DNA of 64,000 nt from NCBI RefSeq assembly GCF_015690355.1, contig NZ_JADPRT010000017.1, positions 62,001 through 126,000 on the forward strand. Reading direction: 5' to 3'. Under the pieces are notes generated by a model. The model did no database searches. It was not told the DNA's origin and saw nothing but the letters and a program-made list of their open reading frames with translations. Position numbers and translations under genes: made by a program. Shown piece by piece: positions 54,059 through 64,000 of the stretch; the stretch's first letter is position 1, and every line of letters starts with the position of its first letter. The stretch is from Streptacidiphilus fuscans. Lineage in GTDB: Bacteria > Actinomycetota > Actinomycetes > Streptomycetales > Streptomycetaceae.

Positions 54059-55210
54059 ATGACCGAGGGACAGCAGGGCGGCGGAGCCGTCGTGCACTGT
54101 CATGACGCGGACCTGGACTGGGAACGCGCCCCCGACTACACCCCCGAGGACTGGGCCTCCCGACGCGAGCTCGCCGAGCAGACCATCGAGCTCCCGAGGA
54201 CACCGGACGTCCAACCCGCCGCGCCCGCGTACCAGCCCGCGCCTGCGTACCAGCCCGCGCCCGCACCGGAACCGCTGGCCGAACCGCTGCCCGAGCCGCT
54301 GCCCACCTCGGCCGCCGTCCCGGCCCCGCTCTCGGACGAGCAGCTCGTGCGGCGTCAGTCCAGGAGGACGGACTGGGGACGCCGCCTGCGCCTTGGTCGT
54401 GGCGCGGGCGGCGCGGAGCACCAGCAGAAGCTGGAGGCGATCCGGACTCCCCTGCACCGCTGCCACCGGATCGCCGTGATCAGCCTCAAGGGCGGCGTCG
54501 GCAAGACCGCCACCATCCTCGGCCTCGGCTCCCTGCTGGCGCGTGAGCGCTCGGACCGGGTGATCGCCGTGGACGCCAATCCCGACGCGGGCACCCTCGG
54601 CCGCCGGGTCCGGGCCGAGACCGACCGCACGATCCGCGACCTGGTCACCGCCCTGCCGTCGGTCTCCACCTACATGGACCTCCGCGCCTTCACCTCCCGG
54701 ACGCCGAGCGGACTCGAGGTCCTCGCCAACGACGTCGACCCCGAGGTGTCGACCGCGCTGAACGACGCCGAGTACCGGCAGGTCATGCAGACGCTGAGCA
54801 GCCAGTACCGGCTGGTCCTCACCGACTCGGGGACCGGCCTGCTGCACAGCGTCATGTCCGGTGTGCTCGACCTGGCGGACCAACTCGTCGTCGTGGCCAC
54901 GCCCAGCGTGGACGGCGCGGGCAGTGCCGCCACGACGCTCGACTGGCTGGAGGCCCACGGCTACGGCCACCTGGTGCGCCGGGGAGTCGTGGTGGTCTCG
55001 TCCGCGCGCGACACGTCCAGGGCCGTGCACCTGGATTCGCTCGTCACCTACTTCGGGAGCCGGTGCCGCGCCGTCGTGGTGGTGCCGTTCGACAAGCACC
55101 TCTCGGTGGGCGGCCGGGTGGACCTGGACCTGCTCCAACCGGCCACCGGGCAGGCCTTCTTCGACCTCGCCGCCCTCGTCGGCGAGGAGATGGCGCTCAC
55201 CGGCGGCTAG
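54059..55210 (+). CDS. EspI-like MinD/ParA-family ATPase
   Basis: 383 residues; GGGAGGA before the ATG. The N-terminal ~130 residues are acidic and Pro-rich (repeated PAYQPAP), followed by a basic patch RRTDWGRRLRLGRG. The C-terminal domain has the deviant Walker A ISLKGGVGKTATILGLGSLL, switch VIAVDANPDAGTLGRR and a Walker B-like LVLTDSGTG. This matches mycobacterial EspI, an ESX-1 ATPase that adjusts secretion when ATP is low. It is divergent from the 133-residue gene and ends at a strong terminator. Confidence 0.85.
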   Translation: MTEGQQGGGAVVHCHDADLDWERAPDYTPEDWASRRELAEQTIELPRTPDVQPAAPAYQPAPAYQPAPAPEPLAEPLPEPLPTSAAVPAPLSDEQLVRRQSRRTDWGRRLRLGRGAGGAEHQQKLEAIRTPLHRCHRIAVISLKGGVGKTATILGLGSLLARERSDRVIAVDANPDAGTLGRRVRAETDRTIRDLVTALPSVSTYMDLRAFTSRTPSGLEVLANDVDPEVSTALNDAEYRQVMQTLSSQYRLVLTDSGTGLLHSVMSGVLDLADQLVVVATPSVDGAGSAATTLDWLEAHGYGHLVRRGVVVVSSARDTSRAVHLDSLVTYFGSRCRAVVVVPFDKHLSVGGRVDLDLLQPATGQAFFDLAALVGEEMALTGG

Positions 55211-55233
55211 CGCCGCGCCGCCCGCACGCGTAC

Positions 55234-55273
55234 GGGCCTCCCGCGGTGGCGCTGACACCACCGCAGGAGGCCC
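55234..55273. terminator. Bidirectional intrinsic terminator
   Basis: 16-bp inverted repeat (55234-55249 with 55258-55273, one mismatch) around an 8-base loop. It lies between the convergent EspI-like and LAETG genes, and the + strand continues GCTTTCT after the stem. Confidence 0.8.
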
Positions 55274-55292
55274 GCTTTCTGCGCGTCAGGTC

Positions 55293-55889
55293 TCAGGCAC
55301 GCCGACGGCTGCGTCGGGTGCCGACCAGGAGGGCCACGCCGAGGCCCGTGACCGCGAGCGCGCCGACGCCGATGAGCGCGGTGTCACCGGCGCCGGTCTC
55401 CGCCAGCTTGCCCCCGGAGGGCGGGGACGCGGGGGTGGTGGGAGCAGGCGTCGGCACGGCCGTGTGCGAGGGCGTGGAAGTCGGCTTGGGCGTCGGCGTC
55501 GGCTTCGGCTTCGGCTTCGGCTTCGGGCTCGGCGTGCTCGACGAGCACAGCGAGACGTCGCCCACGGTGAGCGAGGCCGTGGCGTCGGCGATCGCCAGGT
55601 GCCAGACGTCACCGGGGCCGGTGTAGGGCACCGTCACCTCGATGACCGACTTGGCCTTGATCACGCCGGTGTACGAGGACGCCGAGCTCGCCGAGCCCGC
55701 CTCGGTCAGCTTGTAGGGACCGCTGCCCGTGTAGTTGTTGTGCATGTAGAGCTCGACGTGCGAGGCGTCGGGACGGCATCCCTCGGTGAGCGTCGCGTCG
55801 CCCTTGTGCCAGGCGAACGCGGTCCCGGTCCCCAGCATCGTCAGAAGTGCAGCCGCGCCCATGACTCCGGCTGCCTTTATTGTGCGCAA
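55293..55889 (-). CDS. LAETG-motif sortase-anchored surface protein
   Basis: 198 residues. TTG at 55889 with GGGAGAG just upstream; a signal peptide follows (AAGVMGAAALLTMLGTGTAFA). The mature N-terminal domain has two Cys (EGCRPDAS; SLCSSS) and beta-strands. A Lys/Pro/Thr wall-spanning linker (SPKPKPKPKPTPTPKPTSTP) and the sorting signal LAETGAGDTA, a membrane helix and RRSRRRA tail complete it. LAETG is the class E sortase motif of Streptomyces. It is probably wall-linked; the ligand is unknown. It converges on the EspI-like gene. Confidence 0.85.
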   Translation of the reverse strand: MRTIKAAGVMGAAALLTMLGTGTAFAWHKGDATLTEGCRPDASHVELYMHNNYTGSGPYKLTEAGSASSASSYTGVIKAKSVIEVTVPYTGPGDVWHLAIADATASLTVGDVSLCSSSTPSPKPKPKPKPTPTPKPTSTPSHTAVPTPAPTTPASPPSGGKLAETGAGDTALIGVGALAVTGLGVALLVGTRRSRRRA

Positions 55890-55988
55890 TGTCTCTCCCT
55901 GTCGCAGTGATGTCCCGGTCTCGGGCAATCGGTTCTACGGGGCCGTGGGCCCCGCTGGTTCACCGCTCTGACGGTCACTCAGAGTCGG

Positions 55989-58888
<2,900 letters not shown>

Positions 58889-58892
<4 letters not shown>

Positions 58893-61800
58893 ACCGCGCT
58901 GCCCACGGGCTCCGTCGGAAGGTCCGCGGGGAGCAGCAGGCTGAGCTCGCTGACGTCGTCGATGTCGAGCTTGCTGAGCCGGCCGGCCTGACGGGTGATC
59001 ATCGCCTCCAGGATCTGCCGCGCCGTACGGCCGTTGCCGAAGGTGCGGTCGCGCGGGAGCTCGGCGAAGAGCCCGCCGAGCGCCTCGACCGTCTCGGGCG
59101 CGCAGACGTAGCCGGAGGCCGTCGCCATCGACTCGACGATGGTGACCAGTTCGTCGTCGCTGTAGTGCTCGAAAACGATGTTCTGCGAGAAGCGGGACGC
59201 CAGGCCGGGGTTGGAGGCCAGGAAGTGCCGCATCTCGTCCTGGTATCCGGCCACGATCACCACGACCTCGTCGCGGTGATCCTCCATCAGCTTCATCAGC
59301 GTGTCGACGGCCTCCTGGCCGAAGTCGTTGCCGCCGCCGTTGCGCGGCGTCAACGTGTAGGCCTCGTCGACGAAGAGCACGCCGCCCCGGGCCCGCTCGA
59401 AGGCGTCCTTGGTCAACTGTGCGGTGTGGCCGACGTACCGGCCGACCAGGTCGGCGCGGGCGGTCTCGACCAGCTGGCCGCCGGGCAGCACGCCGAGCTC
59501 CGCCAGGATCTGGCCGTAGAGCCGGGCCACGGTGGTCTTGCCGGTGCCGGGCGGTCCGCTGAAGACGCAGTGGTGGCTCATGGTCGCGGTGGCCAGACCG
59601 GCCTCCTTGCGCCGGTTGATCTGCTTGACCAGGTTGACCAGGTCCTCGACCTGCTGCTTGGCCGCGCTCAGACCGATCATCGCGCGCAGTTCGTCGAGCA
59701 GCTCGGTGGTCCGCTCCGCGCCGACCGCGCCCACCGCGCCGACGGGCTGCGTCAGCGCCTCGGCCGCCGCCACGCTCACGTCCAGGGGCAGCAGTTGGAC
59801 CATGTCGCGCGGCCCGATCTCGGGCAGCGTCGCCAGGCGGGAGGCCTGGCGGTCGACCATCTCCTCGAAGACCTTCCTTGCGGCTCGGCCGTTGCCGAAG
59901 TCAGGGCCCTTGGGCAGCTTCTCCAGGTGGAAGGCCAGCGCCTCGCGGGTCTGCTCGGCCAGTTCGTAGCCGTGCTCGACCGCGGCCCGCTCGACGATGG
60001 TGGTGAGCTCCTCGACGGAGTAGTTCTCGAACTCCACCGTGCGGCTGAAGCGGGACGCGAGGCCCGGGTTGGAGTCGAGGAAGCCCTGCATCTCGGCCGA
60101 GTACCCGGCCACGATCACCACCACGTCGTCGCGGTGGTCCTCCATCAGCTTGACCAGGGTGTCGATCGCCTCGCGCCCGAAGTCCGGGCCGGAACCGCCG
60201 CCGCCCTGGGAGAGGGTGTACGCCTCGTCGAGGAAGAGCACGCCGCCGAGGGCCTTGGTGAAGACCTCCGTGGTCTTGATCGCCGTGCCGCCGATGATCG
60301 AGGCGACCAGGTCGGCCCGCGCGACCTCGACCAGGTGGCCGGAGCGCAGCACGCCGAGCTCGGCGAGGATCGAGCCGTAGAGGCGGGCCACCGTCGTCTT
60401 GCCGGTGCCGGGCGGTCCCGCGAAGATCAGGTGACGGCTCATCGGGAGCGAGGGCATGCCCATCAGCTCCCGCCGCTTGGCCAGCTTGTTCAGGTTGACC
60501 AGGGTGTTGACCTGCTCCTTGACACCGTCGAGGCCGACCAGCCCCTGGAGCACGGCGATCGGGCCCTCGGGGTCGACCCGCTCCTCCTGCCCGGCGAGGC
60601 TCGTCGCCTGCACCAGCGTGCCGTCCGCCGACGCGTCCTCGGCCTCCGCCGTCGCCTGGCCGAAGGCGTCCGGCACGCCGTTGTCCTGGCTCTCCACGTT
60701 CTCGACCGACAGCCGCTCGCTGGGCTTGCTCTGCCGCAGACCGGAGCCGCGGTTGCCGGTGGCGGTCCAGTCGATGATCCGGACCGGGTCGACCGAGTCG
60801 ATCCGCAGGCCGTCCATCTGGTTGTCCAACGCCTCGCACGCGGTCAGACTCGCCCGTGCGCCCGCCGCGAGCAGGAAGCCGTGCCGTCCGTTCCCGCGGG
60901 CCCTGGTCCGGGTGGCGGAGGCTTCGCCGCCGTCCTCGACGACCAGGCCCTCCTCGCGGGAGTGGGACAGGTCGCAGTCGCGCAGCGTCGCCTGCGCGCC
61001 GCCGCCGACGCTGACGCCCGACGTGCCGGCCTCGCGCACGGTGGTGTTGCCGACGTAGGCGTTGGCCCCCTCCGCGAACCGGATGCCCGACTTGCCGGTG
61101 GCGGTCACCTCCGAGGACTCCAGCCGCCCGCGCCCGTCCCGGCGCACCTCCACGCCGTGACCGCGCACGTCGGAGACGCTGGCCCGGCGCAGCAGGGGGT
61201 TCGCCCCCTCCTGCACGACGACGCCCTCGCCGGGGATGTCGCGGACCTCCAGCCGGTCGAACTCGGCCGCGCTGTCGCCGGTCAGTTCGACGCCCGCGTC
61301 CTTGCAGTCCCAGACGGAGAGGCGGGTGAAGGCCGGGCTGGACGCCTCGCCCACCCAGACGCCGACCCCGTCGGCACCGCTGACCTCGCACTCCTCGAAG
61401 CTGCCACGGGACTTGGCGGTGACATGGATCCCGTGGCCCTTGGTGCGCCCGGTGCGGCAGCGGCGCAGCACCGGATCGGTCCCGCCGGACAGGGCGATCC
61501 CGTAGCCGCTGCTGGCGGTGACCGAGCAGTCCTCCAGGACCGCGCGCCCCGCCGAGCTGATGTAGACGCCGAGCGGCGCGTCGCGCACGGTCGTCCGCAC
61601 CACGCGGGTGGAGCAGCGCTCCTCCAGGGCGATGCCCGGCTTGTCCGTCGCGGAGATCTGGCAGTCCTCGATGCTGCCCCGGGCCTCGCCGTTGGCGCAG
61701 ACCCCGTTGCCGCGCGCGTCACGCATCACGGTGCGGCGGATCACCGGATTGGCGCGCTCCCCGATGACCACGGCGGAGGTGGCCAGATGCTCGATCACGC

Positions 61801-62257
61801 AGTCCTCGACCACGCTGGTGCCGGAGGACGTCTCCACCAGGCCCGCACCGGCCGGGTTGACGATCCGGCAGCCGCGCATCGCCAACGCGCCCTGCTGGCG
61901 GGTCAGTACGGCGGTCCAGGCGTTGCCGATCACGTCGCAGTCCTGCAACGCGGCCTGGCCGCGCGGGACGTCGAGGGCGGGCATGTCGTCGTCACGGCCC
62001 TGCAGCACCAGGCCGGTGAGCTGGACCGCGTCGGCGACCACCTGGACGACCGGGCCACGCTCGGGGGAGATCCGTACGCTCCCCCGGGGCTCCTCGGCCG
62101 TGATGGTCACCATCTTGGTGATGACCAGGCTCTCCTCGTACTGCCCGGGGCGCACCGAGATCACCGCGCCGCTGCGCGCCGCCTCCAAGGCCTCGCCGAT
62201 CGTGCGGTAGGAGCCGTTTCGCTGCTCCGCGCACACCGTCAGGATAGGGCGCGACAT
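58889..62257 (-). CDS. EccA-like protein: right-handed beta-helix fused to two CbxX AAA domains
   Basis: 1,122 residues from the ATG at 62257 (AAGGGAAA upstream; the frame is open to 62338). Residues ~1-560 are a pectate-lyase-like beta-helix with about 20 rungs of the 'ATLRDCxVxxSxxxGIxV' type, such as GAALEDCSVTASSGYGIALS-like rungs. Two CbxX/CfxQ AAA domains follow: P-loops GPPGTGKTTVARLYG near residues 620 and 906, each with a matching Walker B (GGVLFLDEAYTL and GGVLFVDEAYTL) and sensor region. EccA proteins of ESX systems carry one such AAA domain behind a TPR domain; here the TPR is replaced by a beta-helix and the AAA is doubled. It probably handles substrate release or assembly. The glycosyltransferase gene overlaps its end. 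Confidence 0.92.
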
Positions 62258-62364
62258 GCCGGGGTTTCCCTTCGTCGGGGCGGACTTCGTCAGGGCGTGA
62301 TCCGTCAGGGCGCGATCTGTCCCGTCTCCCGGTTCCACGGACGCGGGTCCCCTCCGGGTTCAGC

Positions 62365-62970
62365 TCAGGCGACCAGGCTCATCCCGTAGCGCTCCAGCAG
62401 CGGCCGGATCGCCCGGATCGCGTAGAAGTTGCGGGACTTGACCGTCCCCTCCGGGATGCCGAGCAGCACCGCGGTGTCCGCGACCGACCGGCCGTTGAGG
62501 TGCAGCTCGACCAGGACCTCGCGGTGGTGCGGCGCAAGTTCGGCGAGCACCGCGGCCATGTCGCGGGCGCCGAGCACCTCGTCGAACGGGTCGGCGACGG
62601 GGCGCTCCTCAGGCGTCTCGCCCATCACCTCGCGGGCACGGGCCGCCTGCATCCGGAAGTGGTCGATGGCGATGCGCCGGGCGACCGTGAAGAGCCACGG
62701 CCGGCTCGCCTCCGGCCCGCCGATGATGGCCTCGGGGTGCTGCCAGGCGCGGACCATGGTCTCCTGCAGGATGTCCTCGGCGCGGCCCCGGTCGCCGTTG
62801 GTCAGCCGCATCAACGCCCGCAGCAGGTAGGGGCCGTGCAGGCGGACCAGCTCAGCCAGGGTGTCCTGGTCGAGGGTCGGCCGCGCCGCCCGGGCCGTCC
62901 GCGCCGCCGCCTCGACGTCCGCGTCCGCGTCCGGTGCCGTCCGTGCCGTCCCGATCTCCTGTGCCCGCAT
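62365..62970 (-). CDS. ECF-type RNA polymerase sigma factor
   Basis: 201 residues; ATG with GGGAG upstream. Region 2 (LLRALMRLTNGDRGRAEDIL, QETMVRAWQHPEA, RPWLFTVARRIAIDHFRMQA) and region 4 (LAPHHREVLVELHLNGRSVA, GIPEGTVKSRNFYAI) are standard for ECF sigma factors. The N-terminus has an acidic Ala/Arg stretch of about 30 residues. No anti-sigma gene lies next to it, which is unusual for ECF factors. It is upstream of the beta-helix/AAA gene on the same strand, 107 bases away, and may drive that operon. Confidence 0.92.
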   Translation of the reverse strand: MRAQEIGTARTAPDADADVEAAARTARAARPTLDQDTLAELVRLHGPYLLRALMRLTNGDRGRAEDILQETMVRAWQHPEAIIGGPEASRPWLFTVARRIAIDHFRMQAARAREVMGETPEERPVADPFDEVLGARDMAAVLAELAPHHREVLVELHLNGRSVADTAVLLGIPEGTVKSRNFYAIRAIRPLLERYGMSLVA

Positions 62971-63236
62971 TGCCACCACTCCCGGTTGGTCCGCATCACC
63001 GTTGAAGGACCGAACGAGGGCCGTCACAGCGGGGCCGGCTCGTTCGCGCTGTCTCACGGAACAAACAGTGACGTCCGTCACCAACGCTGGTCCAACGAAG
63101 CGCCAACGTCCGGAGCGGGCACCGCTATTGCCGCTCTGACCTGCGGCGATGTCGGTCGGCGCCGGTCCGCGCCAATGCCGCTGACGCCCGCGGTCCGGCG
63201 AACCGCGCCGGGACGCCCGAGCCGTTCGACGCGACG

Positions 63237-63683
63237 TCAGCCGTTCGTCCTTCCGACCGCTGACCGCGCGCCGGGCCGCCGACCGCCGAGCGCGTCGACG
63301 AGCATCCGGACGCCGTCCTCGCCGGAGCGTTGGAGCAGCAGCGCGACGGAGGCCACCACCTCCTCGCGGTCGGCGGGCTCCCACTCCGCGGCGGACGGGT
63401 GTTCGTCGACGACGAGCGCGCGGGCGACCCACAGCGCCGCCGCGATCGGCAGCGGCGGCACCAGTCGGACGCGCCGGTTCCGCGCCAGCCGCCGGGCCGC
63501 ACGGGCCACCGTGCCCGCGTCCGCCGGGGGCAGCTCCAGACCCGTGCCCTGACCTGGCCTGTCGCCGTCGTCCGTGTCCGCACCATCGGTACTCGCACCG
63601 CCCGACCGGCACGACGCGACAAGCTGACGGATCGCCAACTCCGTCGCGTGATCGGTCGATCCGTCGATCGGCGGCTCGGACAT
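63237..63683 (-). CDS. 148-residue hypothetical protein, paralogue of 53525-53926
   Basis: Starts MSEPPIDGSTDHATELAIRQ; GGAG upstream. The C-terminal half, ALVVDEHPSAAEWEPADREE, then VALLLQRSGEDGVRMLVDAL, mirrors the protein encoded at 53.5 kb. The N-terminus is acidic and Gly-rich. Cytosolic, helical. It is divergent from nothing nearby; the 266-base gap to the sigma factor start contains no further gene I can support. Confidence 0.65.
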   Translation of the reverse strand: MSEPPIDGSTDHATELAIRQLVASCRSGGASTDGADTDDGDRPGQGTGLELPPADAGTVARAARRLARNRRVRLVPPLPIAAALWVARALVVDEHPSAAEWEPADREEVVASVALLLQRSGEDGVRMLVDALGGRRPGARSAVGRTNG

Positions 63684-63920
63684 GCCGTTCACGTGCTCCA
63701 ACTCGGCCCACCTTCCCGGCCGCGGACGGCCGATTCCCCCGTGCTCGCGTCCGGCCCGTCCGGCAGCACGCGGAGTTCCCTCAGGCTCCACGGCGTGGGC
63801 GGCGCGTGCGTTCAGTGGTTCCCGTCACGGACGAGCGGTCCGGGTGCGCGACCGTTCGACGAACGGGTGAGCGGTCGAGCGGCCCACCGGACGACCGGGC
63901 GTGCGGCGAAGCCGGGCGGG

Positions 63921-64000
63921 TCACCCCCCAGCAGCCTCGGTCTCAGCCGCCGCTGCTGCCTCGGCTGCCTCTGCTGCCTCGACCAGCCGACGCGCGTCCG
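63921..64000 (-). CDS. C-terminal end of a protein cut by the right window edge
   Basis: On the minus strand an open frame enters from beyond the window and ends at a TGA (63921-63923). It encodes DARRLVEAAEAAEAAAAAET and a short Gly tail, which looks like the Ala/Glu-rich helical end of a real protein. Too little remains to name it. Nothing is recognisable in the 237 bases between it and the 148-residue gene. Confidence 0.45.
   Translation of the reverse strand, partial: DARRLVEAAEAAEAAAAAETEAAGG

Overview
The window is very GC-rich, with strong G/C bias at third codon positions and frequent GTG/TTG starts. It looks like a chromosomal stretch of an actinomycete. A SARP regulator, a type VII (ESX-like) secretion locus, an ATP-grasp RiPP cluster of the SAV_5884 type and an LAETG sortase substrate together point to Streptomycetaceae (Streptomyces, Kitasatospora or Streptacidiphilus). 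That placement is inference from gene content, not a database match.

Left part (1-11 kb): small and housekeeping accessory genes. These include a Tudor/CarD-like small protein, a CBS-domain protein, a DUF5994 protein, a DEAD-box RNA helicase with a cold-shock protein upstream, a GvpU-like protein and several small hypotheticals. A RiPP cluster follows: precursor, ATP-grasp ligase and methyltransferase, all on the minus strand, with a frame-disrupted small gene upstream. Divergent from it is an XRE regulator overlapping an HD-domain nucleotidase gene. At 11.1 kb a large SARP (AfsR-type) regulator borders the secretion region.

Central part (13.8-34.4 kb, minus strand): the substrate block of the type VII locus. 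In transcription order it holds EccD, two WXG100-sized proteins, two further small helical proteins, two ~750-residue paralogues with Asn/Leu/Ala repeats and a W-x-G motif, a YbaB/EspL-like protein, a 104-residue helical protein, a giant 3,619-residue modular protein, a 150-residue candidate immunity protein and a frameshifted DUF6924 gene. The giant protein carries a WXG100-like N-terminus, a Cys/His peptidase-like module, two 'lonely-Cys' modules, a coiled coil, a DUF3626-like module, an HExxH metalloprotease domain and an Amidoligase_2-like C-terminus.

Right part (34.5-64 kb): machinery and further candidate effectors. EccC (three FtsK/SpoIIIE ATPase domains) is divergent from EccD and followed by an 836-residue protein with a possible degenerate ADP-ribosyltransferase fold. 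A LytTR regulator, a small membrane protein, a sodium:solute symporter and a LytS-type kinase form a two-component transport island inside the locus. Then come EccB, a second EccD, a mycosin-like protein that has lost two of its three catalytic residues, a membrane-anchored golvesin-like protein, an EspI-like MinD/ParA ATPase, an LAETG wall protein, a TcdA/TcdB-like glycosyltransferase, and an EccA-like protein fusing a right-handed beta-helix to two CbxX AAA domains. An ECF sigma factor and a small paralogue pair close the window. I saw no EccE, no mycosin with an intact triad, no tRNA, rRNA, CRISPR array or transposase.

The strongest candidate for an undescribed system is the pairing of a type VII apparatus that has two EccD proteins and a pseudo-mycosin with two potential effectors: the giant protease/amidoligase protein, and the glycosyltransferase translated together with the beta-helix/AAA protein.
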